Shown here: in pieces, positions 33,518-46,784 of the stretch
Numbering within the stretch: the stretch's first letter is position 1
How the letters are laid out: every line of letters begins with the position of its first letter
Source of the DNA: Lineus longissimus
Taxonomy: Eukaryota; Nemertea; Pilidiophora; Heteronemertea; Lineidae
Direction: 5' to 3'
DNA: 60,000 nucleotides
Assembly (NCBI RefSeq): GCF_910592395.1
Contig: NC_088319.1
Span: 1,366,001-1,426,000 of the forward strand
The notes under the pieces: model-generated
What the model was told of the DNA's origin: nothing
Seen by the model: the letters and a program-made list of their open reading frames with translations, nothing else
The model's database searches: none
Program-made: the position numbers and the translations under genes

Positions 33518-36500
33518 ATGACGTCCAGAAAAGTCGGGATCTGCAAAAACGTACTGGTCGGTGGAGCAATATTTGCCATGTTCGGCTGGCTAGCATTGCT
33601 CAGTGTCAATCAGAGTCATATTCTGAAGAAGGATAACGTGAAGTTGGCAGTAAGTTTCAACTCATCTCTTTCTAATCTTCGAGGAAATAATCATTTAAAG
33701 ATGAGGCTATTGATTGCATTGCCCATCCTCACCGTGCCAGTTTGTGGCCAACCATTCCGCATTTTATGTTGCTCCCACGATTATAACCATGTCACCAAAA
33801 TTATGTTTAATCGCTATTTCAAGAAAGTTGAAAAACTTACCAAGCTTTGACATTTTGTCTCGATAGACAAGCTTTTGATGTTAAAGAATCAACTATATTC
33901 CATTGCAAATATCAAACAATTCCCCTCGATGATATCCCTTTTTCATAATTTTTGCCACGGTCCGATATGTTATGAGCAAGGCCCGTGTGGGCTCGCCGTC
34001 ATTTGTAAAATCGTGTAAAACAGTTATAAATTATGTTGCAGGATGTTCTAGGCCTTGGAAGACAGAAGCGAGAGTCAGGCGGTTCCAGTTCATCGTCCAG
34101 TCTTGGTAAGTTTGTAGGATTGCATATCGTTCTAAAAAATTCTGGACCTACGTCCAAAGTCAGCACGCGAATCGGGGCGAAAATTCGCCACTCATTCGCC
34201 TCCAAATCGCTCCCTGCTTCGGCGATTCTATCATGATCAGGCGAAAATTCAAACTGAATGAAAATCGCAGGCGAAAAAAATAATCGCGGCTAATTCGCTC
34301 TCACCAACCATCGGAACGAAGCGAATATTACATGTGTTTTAATATGCGAATTCCCACATCAGCTGCTAATAGCAGACCGAACAAAAACACAAACTGGAAT
34401 TCCCGGTCAACCTCACTCCAGTAATCATATACATCACATCTATCCACGAGGAGCTACACAAATTTGGCACAGAGGTTTGAGGTTCTTAGTATTATGGTAT
34501 GTATTCCGAAGGATTGTGGCGGAATATACCGAATCATATAGCTAATCATAGTTAGGCTTATGTTTCCGAGACTCAGCCAACCAATCAAGATCGTTGTAGT
34601 ATCCGGTCATCCTAAATAGCGTCCACCAGCGCCCACCAGCGTTCACCAGGTTTAAAGTCGGGTATAAAGTCATCCAAAATTAAATTTTGTGGCCATAAAC
34701 GTAATACGTACACCATAAAAAACACATTTCCTGAAAATTTCATGCTTATTTCGTTTATGACCATTAGATTTTACTTTGATGGCTTTAATGTAAGGTGGGC
34801 GCTGTTTAGTATGACCCGATTTGTTTACATCACGTGACTGCACTTTTCCGCCGATAAAACATTTTACAAGGCGAAAGTCGTTGCAAAATCGTTCTGAAAA
34901 TCGGACAAGCATGCAAGAGCCACCAATTTCGTAAAATCGCTCCATTATCGCCTGGAGCGATTTTTGGGGCGAAATCGAAGAATAGGCGCGATTGTGGGCG
35001 AATTTCGCATGTGACATACTGGCGATTTCATATTATCGCCTCGCATTCGCCGGTCGATTTTCGGACAGATTTCGCCGGCGAAATACTGTAGGGTGAATTT
35101 CGCCGGCGAATATCGCGTGCTGACTTAGGACGTGCAACGTACAGCACAACGAAAATTTCATGGTTTGACAGGCTTGGATGAATCTATTTGGCTGTGAAAG
35201 CGTTCCTCGCCGATTAAATCTGGGGAAAGTTACGAGCGTGTGAATTGTGTCAATCTAACTGAAAAATGGCTTCAAGCTAGATGTTTATCACAGGTGCATG
35301 CGTGACTGGAGATTTTCGAGACCGTATCACGCTATTGTGATAACTACTTTCACACCAAGATTATATCCCGGGATTATACCAGCTCCAACAGGTTTCATTA
35401 TAAAAGCACAGGTAGCGACACCTGTTACTTGACAGAGACTTTAAGGAATTGTTTATTTTGTTACAGGTGGCGCCACCTACATCCGGTGGGGTAGAACAAC
35501 ATGCCCAGCTGATGCTGAACTTGTGTACTCTGGTAAGTAAGAGCTTAAAAGAAAACTCGCATTATGTGCGGGCTTCACTCGCAACTCCTAGTGTTCTCTA
35601 CAAGCCCTTTTGACAGGGCGGCGGCCCACCCTACCTTGCCAGCTTACCACCCTAACTTGGAAGCATTCACCATACGTTATCCAAGACTTTGCAAAGGGTT
35701 TCGATAGGGCCACCCTACCTGGTGTTGCACACTGGCCAACCTTCTTGAGTATCAAGGGAATTCTGCGGAACTCTGAACTCACACTCGAATCCTGAAGTGA
35801 ATCGAATCGAATTTTAGTCCAAATCCGCCGTTGAATTCTCCAGAAAAAGCAGTGACGGATTGAAGCAAAGGACCAAGAACCAAGAAGGTAGATTTATTAA
35901 CTTCGCTGGAACTCTTGATATACACCCGACCGCTATGTTTAAATGCATTTACAAAATGTCTCATATACATTACAATGATGAGTTCTAAGGACTAAAGGCA
36001 GTTTCTACACTCTCTGCCACAAGGTTTGATACCACCATTAATTTACTAAAGTCCTGAAATATCTCCCTGTCACAGTATGAGGCGCCATATTATTTTAAAA
36101 CAGTGCCAGTGGCGGCCTCCGCATGCGTGGGGCGGTGCATGGTCTACACATTCAACCTCTATTCCCAGAGCCAGAGGCAAGACCACTATTGATTTTTTAA
36201 GCCTTTTAGCAGTTCAATTGTCAATGTTTGACCGCGACGCATCAAATACTGCGTGGGGTTGTGAATCTGAAATTTTGATATGATATTCCGGGCAGTCGGG
36301 CAAGTAAATGGTGAAAAGTAAACTGATAGTTGACCACGGAAAATTATTTTTGATAATCGACAAATTGGACAGACATTGATATTTCCACTCTTTTCAGACA
36401 ACTGGCGGAAAAATTTCAAAACACCCTATTGCCAAATTAGCAAAATTCAAAATTAATTTTTTCATCAAATAATTTCTTTATATCTGTAGACTTGCCACAG

Positions 36501-37789
36501 CAAATATTTTTTCAATACCTCTCCAAATATGTACTTGATAGTTATAAACATACTCGCGTCTAATTGATAGGTCTGGACCCATTTTGAATTGCTAATCAAT
36601 TGGTCGACGGATGTACAAGTTGATACACATTTACTTCGTGCCAGCTGTGGGGCCGAAGAAGAACTTAATCCGAATCTGACAATATAGGGACCCGTGTGTT
36701 GGAGTATGTAAGTTTTCCAATTCTTCAATGCATGTTTTGGTCATACAATGAAAGCAAATTTCTATTTCATGCTATCTGATTTGTAGGCTATGCCGGGGGT
36801 CAACTCTCCACTTACACCGGTGGTGGTGCTGGCTACGTCTGTCTGACTGACAAACCAAAATATGCCACTTACACAGCCGCTGGAGATACTGGTGGGTATA
36901 TTTACGGAGTGGAACTTAGACTGACTGGGAGTATATTCAACACAGCTAACGCTAAACCAAACGCCTTGCAGTACTCGGACGTAAAGTGCGCAGTTTGTCA
37001 AAGTACAAGACCGGCCAAGGTAACTTTCTGACCGTCGAATATGCTTCAAATATTTACAAAACGACGAAAATTACAATCCTCTTATTCATCTCAAAGACTT
37101 ATAAGCCGCCCACATCTATCTTCTTTTTGTAAAAGCAGATTTGTGAAGTAAGGGGTACATTTAGGCCGCCAAAATAACCCCGGTCTAAGATTTTCCAAGT
37201 TCGACGACACTAAGATTTTCAGTCAGTAGGGGATATGATTTTCCAGAAAAGCTTTCAAGACGCAGGTCCCATCTCATTATATCACTTAATTTTACAATAC
37301 AGGCCCATTGCGTCCTTTTAATCTTGAATTCGGGCCATTCTTCAACTGCATTAAGTCAAAAGTAGGTTCCTTTTTCATTAGCCTGTGACAATAAATGACT
37401 CGTTCGTCTCACAATTATCAAAATTGCTTGCTGCTGAGAATGGTGTTCAATCACACGTTATGTCCCTATGACATTTGGACAAAGGAGACATACTTTACTA
37501 AATAACAACTTCCCTATGTCCGTCGTTTCAGATCATGATACCTGGCACGAAAGAATGTGTTCCCGGTTGGACCATGGAGTACTGGGGATATCTGATGTCT
37601 GAGCAGTACACCAACAAGGGAAGGACAGAGTTTGCATGCGTGGACAACGCCCCTGAATCTGGTAGCGAAGGTGGCGCCAAGAGTGAGGGTGGCGCATTGA
37701 TGTACCATGTTCAAGGTTCATGCGGTTCACTGCCGTGTAAGCCGTATGTGCAAAGTTATGAACTAACATGCGTCGTTTGCACGAAATAG
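33518..37789 (+). CDS. Short-chain-collagen-C4-like protein, copy 2
   Basis: Exons 33518-33649, 34042-34105, 35467-35532, 36787-37019, 37532-37789; 250 aa. Same structure as copy 1: signal anchor, RQKR, Ser6, TYIRWGRTTCP, C-terminal cysteine-rich half. Exon 4 is 9 nt shorter, removing three residues in frame in the ELxLxGTTGS segment. Changes from copy 1 cluster at GGQLSTYTGG, AGDTGGYIYG, LQYSD, SEQYTNKG and KSEGG. No frame break, good splice sites, so apparently functional. Confidence 0.85.
34150..35133. mobile_element. ~980-bp GCGAA-rich MITE in C4-like intron 2 (unit 2)
   Basis: Starts ACGTCCAAAGTCAGCACGCG and ends CGCGTGCTGACTTAGGACGT, complementary except one base. The interior near both ends is dense in TTCGCC and GGCGAA motifs in both orientations. 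The unit 3 copy is at 49611-50590. Unit 1 has a different 30-bp sequence at this place. No ORF with a transposase motif. Confidence 0.85.
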
Positions 37790-39016
37790 TATCACACAGG
37801 TTATGGTGATGCCGGTGTAGAAGTAGAAAATGTCCCCCTGGAAGGCGTGTCCGGCACTATTGTAATCTGACGGATGATGGTATGGTTATATTGAGGCCAA
37901 GAGTGTCAATAGCTTTAGCTTAAAGCGAATAATAGAATCAATTGATCCCAGACAATCCAGGGTATTTCAAACTTCTGCACTGGTTAGGAATCATCTCGAA
38001 GAACATATAAGAACAAGGAATCGTTCTTTCTTTTAAACCTTTTTTAGGCCGGGGGGGGGGGGTTATTGCAACGAATGCCATCGAGCATTTTGAAGGTATG
38101 AACCTATTCTGGGACTTAAATAGGCGGAGCTTATAAATGTTAAATGAATGACATACAGTTTTGCAAACTGTCCTTTATTATATGTCCTTCAGTCCTTGTT
38201 ATTATGATGTACAACACAGATACATACTCCAGTTTCAATGACCTAAGGCCGGTTCGAAACCAAGGACATTTTCTTTGTGACCATTCGATGCCATTCAAAA
38301 TGTTAATTCGAACAACACCTAGACAACAGACAATTTAGACAACACTTGAAGTCGTCCGATGCTCATGACGTTATGTTCCTACCTAACCTTTATTTCCATT
38401 TGATTATTGTAATTGATCAACAGGTCTTATATCAGTGAAGTTAGAGTTAAAGTGCTTGAATAGAAAGTAGCTGCAAAAATCACCTGGTCAATTACACACT
38501 TTAGTGTATCATATTACATGAGAATGACTTTTCTTTCATTGTTGTAAAGAATCAAAATACACTGTATGCATTATTGTTAACCATATCAACTGTAGTCACT
38601 TAGAAAAATAAAGAATAACCTCACTACTACGATACATTATTTTCTCTTACTAACTTGGCAGGCACTGTGTAGTCACGCAGTTCTGATTTCTGCACCACTT
38701 AGGAGTCAACAAGGATACATTCTGAACTATCAGCGTCTCCCCTGATTGGTGTTACGGAATCCGCGGGGTCGGCGGAGTGGATCCAAGGCTTGAGGGTCAA
38801 AAAGAAAAGTACACGGTCTTTATCTGAAATAAAATTTGCAGATAAAAATTTTCGTTACGTTTTTAGAAAAGTTCACATACGAATTGTGGTAAAGATTTTT
38901 ATAACCTGGCCTACCGCAGCAAGAGTGGGGTCGGGAGCCCAGGTTACGGTAGTTAGAGCTTCGGGCCTAATAATCAGGAGGTCGAACATTGCCCTGTTTC
39001 ATTCTGGTGTTATTCT

Positions 39017-40080
39017 CTAAACTTGTCGTCTGCTTTTGTCGTTACCAAAACCGAACAGCTCCATCAAACCTCTATTGAACTGTCTTCCAGTTGCGCAGTA
39101 AATAAAAAAGTTAACAAAGCAATTTAAATCGGCCATAAAAGTACCAAGATACTTCAGGGATGCGTAGACGATGTCGGAGGTGTGCAGAGGTGAAAATCTT
39201 TCGATGATGCCCAGTACATCATATACACTGCCCGGAGTCTCCAGTATGATATTCACAATCACCACTGCCACCACACGAATTGTGGCCGTATTTCGTCCTC
39301 CGGTTTTCTGACTTTTTCAACGAGTTGAATTTGGTGTGGTTTAGGGTTTTTATCACAGAGATTGTGATGTATACCAGAATTGAGCAGGGAACAACCAACT
39401 TCACCAATATTGCAAGGATATTTATGTAACCAAAATAATAAATGGGATGGTCATATAGTTTTGTATAGGTATACAAGGGCCTCGTTCTTCCAACACAGGG
39501 GTCGTAACGATAGTCGATAGTGTAGCCAAAGGGAATGGGGAAACGGTACGCAAGGGCACCGCCGAAGATACAGCCTAAAGCAATATACGCGTTCCTCTTG
39601 GTGCAAAGCGAAGACGCACTCAAGGGGCGACACACAGCTATGAATCGTTCCACCCCGACACACACTGTAATGTAAATGGACGCAGTCTTGGCAAACGACT
39701 TTATGGTCTTAATATACGGATACGCTACATTAAAAAACACCATGTAATCATTAAGCAAACCGACATATCTGTGATATCGTCGCATGGTGTTGCGAAGAAA
39801 TTCTGTGATCAAGACAGTGCTGTCTGTTGCAGCCAAAGCTCGGAGAAAAATGCTAATTGATGTGAACGGCGTCTCTCGATACGCGACCGAGGACTTTGAA
39901 TGCTAAGCAGTTGCAAGCAAGGCCAAGTGGTGTGACGATGAACATCAACGGAACTTGAAGAATAAATGAAAAATAGTCGATGAAGCTGGTTAACGAACTC
40001 AGTGTGTAGCCCGAAAGGCATTTCACGGCTCCATAAAGTGGAGTTGGACCAGGTAAAACAATTGAAGCGTTAACCTCCAT
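39017..40080 (-). pseudogene. Class A GPCR relic, copy 2
   Basis: The longest continuous frame of the three, 39219-39836: from the end of TM2 (AATDSTVLITEF) through TM3 (VCVGVERFIAVCRPL), TM4, ECL2 (DPCVGRTRPLY), TM5 and loop 3 (NSLKKSEN). Breaks: the same 7-nt insertion after LGR as copy 1 (near 39879-39886), and a 5-nt deletion in loop 3 (near 39300) that shifts TM6-TM7 out of frame. TM6-TM7 is intact in its own frame (39017-39274), ending LMELFGFGNDKSRRQV. Confidence 0.85.
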
Positions 40081-40225
40081 ATGGATAGAATCCGGGATTG
40101 TATCACACTGTATTATGTCCCAAATCTAAAAAAATAGTGCGTATAGTTATCATAAGAGCTGAGCAAATTTCAGACACTGCAATTGATAAAATGCCGCCAT
40201 CTTGGATATCGGCATCTTTGATAAT

Positions 40226-40666
40226 AGTTTTCTTTTAAAAAACCTGGTTTTTTTAACAAGATAACTTGGTTTTTTAAATCAACCTATGCTTCTTCGAAGA
40301 AAACCTAGTTTCGTGAAAGAAAACATGGTTTTCTTGAAGAAAACCATTTTTTTTTTAGAAGAAAACCAGGTTTTCTTCAATAAAACTAGGTTTTCTTAAT
40401 TATTGGACGAACGGCTTGCCATAGGAACCTACACTTTATGCAAAAAGAATAAGTTATTTTTTAAAAAACCTAGCTTCATGGAAGAAAACCTGGTTTTCTT
40501 CAATAAAACATAGTTTTCTTCAAGAAAACCATGTTTTCTTGTTAAAAAACTTAGTTTCATTGAAAAAAAATAGGTTTTCTTGAAGAAAACTATGTTTTTT
40601 AAGAAGAAAACCATGTTTTTTTCAAAAAAACTAGGTTTTCTTAATTATTGGACGAACGGCTTGCCA
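40226..40666. repeat. AAGAAAACC/GGTTTTCTT palindromic array, unit 2 only
   Basis: Many copies of AAGAAAACC and GGTTTTCTT with one to three bases between, plus a longer block (CTAGGTTTTCTTAATTATTG) occurring twice near 40385 and 40631. It replaces unit 1 positions 24958-26703. It encodes nothing credible. Confidence 0.85.
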
Positions 40667-40886
40667 TATAGGCCTTCAATTTTGCACACAGGTCCTCTTT
40701 TACCATTAGTTGTCTTCAGTGCAACTTTTCCACATGATCTATGCATATTTTGTACATACTAATACAAGAGTCCCACGGTGTGACCCTTTGACCACAGTCT
40801 GTTCTATTCACGAATTACACAATTTATCGTTATGGTCCATTACATTACAGATTCAATTCAACATAAAACTGGAAACATAAAACAGA

Positions 40887-42001
40887 GGAATGGGCCCTTA
40901 TCTGTAACTCCCAGTCCCTTAAGAGTTAAGGATCTGTGCGACCAAAATAGGACTGGGTCCTCATATGTAACTCCCAGTCCCTTAAGAGTTAAGGATCTGT
41001 GCGGCCATAATAGGACTGGGTCCTCATCTGTAACTCCAAGTCCCTAAGGAGTCAAGGATCTGTGCGGCCATAATAGGACTGGGATCTCATCTGTAACTCC
41101 CAGTCCCTTAAGAGTTAAGGATCTGTGCGGCCATAATAGGACTGGGTCCTCATCTGTAACTCCCAGTCCCTTAAGAGTTAAGGATCTGTGCGGGCATAAT
41201 AGGACTGGGACCTCATCTGTAACTCCCAGTCCCTTAAGAGTTAAGGATCTGTGCGGCCATAATAGGACTGGATCCTCATCTGTAACTCCCAGTCCCTTAA
41301 GAGTCCAGGATCTGTGCGGCCATAATAGGACTGGGCTCTCATCTGTAACTCCCAGTCCCTTAAGAGTTAAGGATCTGTGCGGCCATAATAGGACTGGGAC
41401 CTCATCTGTAACTCCCAGTCCCTTAAGAGTTAAGGATCTGTGCGGCCATAATAGGACTGGATCCTCATCTGTAAATCCCAGTCCCTTAAGAGTTAAGGAT
41501 CTGTGCGGCCATAATAGGACTGGGCTCTCATCTGTAACTCCCAGTCCCTTAAGAGTTAAGGATCTGTGCGGGCATAATAGGACTGGGCCCTCATCTGTAA
41601 CTCCCAGTCCCTTAAGAGTTAAGGATCTGTGCGGCCATAATAGGACTGGGCTCTCATCTGTAACTCCCAGTCCCTTAAGAGTTAAGGATCTGTGCGGCCA
41701 TAATAGGACTGGGACCTCATCTGTAACTCCCAGTCCCTTAAGAGTTAAGGATCTGTGCGGCCATAATAGGACTGGATCCTCATCTGTAACTCCCAGTCCC
41801 TTAAGAGTTAAGGATCTGTGCGGGCATAATAGGACTGGGCTCTCATCTGTAACTCCCAGTCCCTTAAGAGTTAAGGATCTGTGCGGGCATAATAGGACTG
41901 GGTCCTCATCTGTAACTCCCAGTCCCTTAAGAGTTAAGGATCTGTGCCGCCATAATAGGACTGGGTCCTCATCTGTAACTCCCAGTCTGCATCGTCCTTG
42001 T
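40887..42001. repeat. 63-bp minisatellite, unit 2 (about 17 copies)
   Basis: Same repeat as unit 1, expanded to about 17 copies. Single-base variants such as GCGGGCATAAT, GACCTCAT and GCTCTCAT recur in a periodic order, suggesting that blocks of several repeats were copied together. The right-hand repeat forms the end of the Ser/Thr gene's last exon. Confidence 0.92.
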
Positions 42002-44834
42002 TGGACCTGATGACCCTCATCTGACTATCAACCACCGCATCCTGAACCGAGTACGTGCTCTTAACTCGCCGCCTGAAATTAAAAAGATAATATTAGATGA
42101 TCAATTGGTTAATAAGCGACATTACAAAAGTTTTTACACCACCGTGGTTAAAACCGTTATGATTTCGCGTTGGGGTGGGCCCGAGCCACGACCATCGGAA
42201 AGATAAACTTGAAAGCTAGACATTCTTTGAGGTTGTCCACCCCAATAACAGCCTCGAATTGCTTTTTTACATTATGAATGTTCAGAACCATGTCCATATT
42301 CGGTCTCGGGTAATCTTTGATGATGCAGGAATACGATGCTTATCAGTAGAGTAATAGCACACTTTCTAATATCTAAAATCTGGACAATAGCGCGTAGACC
42401 TCATTCTCTGTATCCGGTGTAACGTATTTGAGTGTTTCCGTTTCCGAGTGTTCTACCTCATTGTTTGGGGACGCAGAAAGATAGATTGACACGTTTTTCT
42501 GTGTTTACCCCTATTCATGGTCTCTCTATTATATGGAAAGAAAAAACACATATGCTATATGTACACCGGCTCAGTTCTATTTGAATTGAACCGGATATAG
42601 TAGAGCGCATCCTGAGATTTAGGTCTTTGATCATTGATTCTCCTACCTCGTTTCCAATATATTGAGAGGCGGAGTACGTTGAAAACCACTGGTGCCGGGA
42701 TGAGTAGAACGTAATACACGCGTTATTGTTTAGGTTTGGGATATTATCTGTTAATCTGAGTACGGGGGGGGGGGGGGGGGCTTAAACTTACCTAACGATA
42801 ATGATACTTGCAACTGTGATGATGAGGAGCGCTGGGATGATGACGGCTATAACAATAACAAGGAGCGCTGGAAAGAAATGTTCAGAAAACTGCAATTTCA
42901 AACCGCAGGTGCTTTGGAGCAGGGGCCCTATTGGTATGAATGTTTTGCGTGAGGAATAGACTTCCAGTAACAATAGATCGAAATTAGCCCGATCTTTTGT
43001 GACTGGTGAAATTTAGGGATGCAAGAAATGCATGCCACCCCTCTAAATTTAGTTGAAGAAACGCTTCTGACGTCAATTGTGGTTCGTAAACTGGGATATT
43101 CATTCGATTGGGCACCATCGAGAAGTAAGCTTAACCGCATCATGTTGGTTTACTCATGATGTGATAGCATGAATGAATAAACATAAAGATATCACTGAGA
43201 ATTACGTAATTGGAGCGTTTTCATATATCATCGGATCATCACTTTTTTAGTACACAATTTAAGACATTGATTTTTTCTAACGAAAAGCTGGCATTTGTTT
43301 CAATTCAATCCGTCAATCTCTTCTTGAGAAATCCGCATTAGGCCGAAGTTATATAGGGTTCATGTTGTCACTTGTCATGATTCACTTGTCATGAGTTAAC
43401 TGACTCAGGCTTGAAAACACAAAGTATGTGTGAAGTGTCATAATGAACGTATGTAGCAGCCCACTCTATGGAAATGACTTGTTTGTTCTTCATGCCATGC
43501 ATGAAAAGTGAACAGTGACACGTCACATGTGAAAACGTGAACTCTATATAATCGCAACCTTAGGCCCAGTGTAATCTCCTTGGAACCCTGAAAGAGGGAT
43601 TATTTCACTCTATCCAAAAATCATAGCTGCACATTGTGTGGAAACACTGAAATACAGGGAACAGCCAAGAACATTACAACAGTGTAACTTGTTTAGTCAA
43701 ACCTCGTAACCTATGCCACGGAGAGTGCGCCCAAAGTGATACCTTACCATGACCTCTTTCGGGTGGGATTGCTGCTTGTATATCATCATCAGTTGTGTTG
43801 GCTGAAGTAGTCGTCGTTCCGTCTCCATCCAACGCCCTGGAGGTAGTTTCATCCATGGGAGTGGTCGCGGGGTTTGCAGTTTGAGCGGCAGATGTCGCCT
43901 CGTTGGTCGTACTGGTCGTAGAATTTTCACTCAACTCTGTTGGGGTCTCGGTGACCGAATGACCAGGAGTGCTTGTGACGTTTTTACTTTCTACGGATGG
44001 ACTAATGGTTGGGTCATTGCCCCATTCGAATTCAAAAGGAGGCTCTGTTATGTTCCATGCTTCTCCAAGAGTTGTTGTGTTTGGACCAGTTCCAAACGCA
44101 CTCTCCTCCCCTCCCACATCTGGGGTAGGAAAGCCGGTGTTGTTTCGCGTCCAGCTGACGTTCGCGCCATCTGCTGTGTGACGTTGTATCAAATCACTGT
44201 CAGTGCTGAAATTGGCTCCGGGTGCGGGGCTGCCTATAAGATGAAGAAAACACTCATGAAAGGTGAACAGTGACACTTCACATGTGAAAACGTGAACTCT
44301 ATATAATCGCAACCTTAGGCCCAGTGTAATCTCCTGGGAACCCTGAAAGAGGGATTATTTCACTCTATCCAAAAATCATAGCTGCACATTGTGTAGAAAC
44401 ACTGAAATACAGGGAACAGCCAAGAACATTACAACAGTGTAACTTGTTTAGTCAAACCTCGTAACCTATGCCACGGAGAGTGCGCCCAAAGTGATACCTT
44501 ACCATGATCTCTTTCGGGCGGGATTGCTGTTTGTATATCATCATCAGTTGTGTTGGCTGAAGTAGTCGTCGTTCCGTCTCCATCCACCGCCCTGGAGGTA
44601 GTTTCATCCATGGGAGTGGTCGCGGGGTTTGCAGTTTGAGCGGCAGATGTCGCCGCGTTGGTCGTACTTGCGGAAACATCCGTCACATTGTACGATGCAG
44701 TGGTTGTATTTTCCGAGATATCTGTAGAATTTTCACTCAACTCTGTTGGGGTCACGGTGACCGAATGACCAGGAGTGCTTGTAACGTTTTCACTTTCTAC
44801 GGATGGACTAATGGTTGTGTCATTGCCCCAGTTA
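41934..44834 (-). CDS. Ser/Thr-rich single-pass membrane protein, copy 2 (two ectodomain exons)
   Basis: Exons: B 44503-44834, A 43748-44233, TM 42792-42867, tail 41934-42072. Exon A starts and ends in phase 1, and B also ends in phase 1, so B-A-TM joins in frame (...ERDHG-SPAPGANFS...). Exon A begins after CTTCATCTTATAG and encodes 162 residues with many sequons (NFS, NVS, NNT, NTT, NIT, NVT, NST), then a part homologous to exon B (TANPATTPMDETTSRA). TM segment and RRRVK stop-transfer as in copy 1; the tail ends ...SYYGGTDP. The 5' exon with a signal peptide was not found. Family not recognised. Confidence 0.6.
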
Positions 44835-45017
44835 CTAAAAACGTACTACTCGAAACAAGACTCATTTCCGTGCGTGTACTAGATCAGTTATAATAAGTGC
44901 GGAGAGCAATTAACAGTGAGTGTTGCCATTTTTAAATATGTTTAACAATGAATTGGTTCCATGTGGTAGATGTTCTTTTGAGACATTTAAACATGTTTCC
45001 CGCTTATTGGTAATCAT
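43508..45017. repeat. ~755-bp internal duplication of the Ser/Thr exon (unit 2)
   Basis: The block starting GTGAACAGTGACAC recurs at about 43508 and 44263. Each copy carries one Ser/Thr exon (A then B). Unit 1 has a single copy whose exon matches B, so unit 1 either lost A by unequal exchange or never had it. Confidence 0.8.
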
Positions 45018-45916
45018 CATTTGGAAATAGAAAAATTAGACACTTTTCATGAGAGAGAAACGTAAAGACCTACCAAATTTCGTTTATCTCGTCCAATAAT
45101 CCACAGATCCATGTCGCTGCCTTTATATCAGTTCTTCGAAAACAAATACATTTGGATCATCACATCCAGCCAGATTTAAGCCAAGGGTAAAAATTATTCC
45201 AACTTTGAAAGTGCGGAAAAAAGATAGTGGATCCTCCTGAACGTCTAGAGTGAAATGGGCTCTTTGGGCGTTGATGATACATCTTGACCTACGGTCACAG
45301 GAGATCATTCTGTGACGTCGCGAAAAACACCGACCATCATTGGTTCAGAGCGCCTAAAACCTCTTGTCAAAGGTCATAATTTGAATCCCGGGTTCTACCT
45401 AGGGACTTGGCGAGAGTGCAAAAATATAAGATACAGAGTATAAAAAAAGCAAATAACATTCTTTTGTTTTCAGGTAAATTGAAACTCTTGAACGGAAAAA
45501 AACGACTTCATAATTACCAGTTCCGGAATAACAAGTAATGATACGGTCGTTAACATCAAATATTGATGGATCACAGACCAACAAACTGCGTCGCTAGCTT
45601 CGTTCGCTTTAAGACCAACGCGTTTCCAATATACAAGATGGAAATATGCCAAATGGGCCAACTCGTTATTGCGTTTGCTGACTTTACTGAGCGTTTCTTT
45701 CGGAGGCTTACCTGCTCATATTCAAAGCAGTCCTTTCCTTGCTGTAGTATTCTGAAACTTAAAAAAGATAAAATGCCCAACATGCAAAAGAGCAGTAGGC
45801 AGGGAGAGTAGCATCCTTCCTAAGGAAGATACGAACACGATTACAAAAAAAAATATCGCAGGGATCCCAACATTCCTTGTCATAAGTCGTTTGCTGATGA
45901 TTTCTTGGTGATTTTA

Positions 45917-45998
45917 AACAAACACATTTTAAATGCAAACGCTATTTTTCGTTGAGTTTCCATTTTCCGTTGCGTTTGCATTTAAAATGTGTTTGTTA
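45917..45998. repeat. Perfect 26-bp hairpin (unit 2)
   Basis: Arms CACATTTTAAATGCAAACGC and GCGTTTGCATTTAAAATGTG are exact complements, with about 30 bp between them. In unit 1 one arm has a single G change (TGCAAGCGC). Confidence 0.9.
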
Positions 45999-46490
45999 TA
46001 TACTACTCACACGTATTCTCAATATAATAGTGACGGAGGAAGAAGAACAAATTATCCTTGAGTTCATGATAGTCAGTGAGATGAACATTGTAGCAGCCAC
46101 AGACACTAACAGCGATGATGGCGTTCAGGAAAATGCTGATGCTGCTTTCCATATCGAGGTCATTGTTACTGCAGTCCATGCATCACGGACGAATCGAACC
46201 GACAGATGTGGTGGGAAACGGATAACGCGGAACCAAGTGACGTCAATTCTGCCTTACGAAAATCAGCCTTCAGAAAATTTTGGACAATGATGCTACATCG
46301 AAATGTTTGGAATGATCCAAGGTACCAAGACAAAAAAACCAAAGCCTTAAAACTTAGACGTGGAAGGGGAAGAAGGTTTGTGACATACGGCCATCATCGG
46401 GACATCATGCCCAACTGTGTTATTGACCTTGTGAGAGGGTGGTATCCCAATTCAGACAAGACCCCATACATGGGACACAAATGGGAATAA
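45952..46490 (+). pseudogene. PYMGHKWE ORF, copy 2 (frameshifted)
   Basis: A 25-bp deletion after CATATCGAG (near 46160) removes the Cys-cluster codons and shifts the frame. The 3' half (46206-46490) is still open in its own frame and ends PYMGHKWE. Differences from copy 1 are few. Confidence 0.75.
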
Positions 46491-46784
46491 TCTGTATCTA
46501 TGTGTCAAATTGTTTTCGTAATGGAACTATCATTTAACTTTATGGGCAGGGTTTTTAATCCCTATTTTTTCTTAAAGCTGTATTGCTGTGCAAATTTACC
46601 AGAGGCTATGAAAGGGCTGTGATTTCAATGATTTCAATGTCAAAGGTTATAAACAATTAAAAAAATTATAAAACTTCAGAATATCAATTCATTTAGTATT
46701 TCAGACAGGATACACAAAATATATCTAAACCAATTCCCCACACTCAAGAAGTATCCTCTCCGAGGAAATAAATTTAAATTTAAT

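Noticed and set aside
35588-35795. Identical short frames repeated in each unit (for example at 20246, 35588 and 51042)
   Set aside because: They fall in C4-like intron 3 within a dispersed repeat and have overlapping frames on both strands.
43881-44273. 130-codon plus-strand frame over the Ser/Thr-rich exon
   Set aside because: Antisense shadow of exon A, which has the splice sites and sequons.
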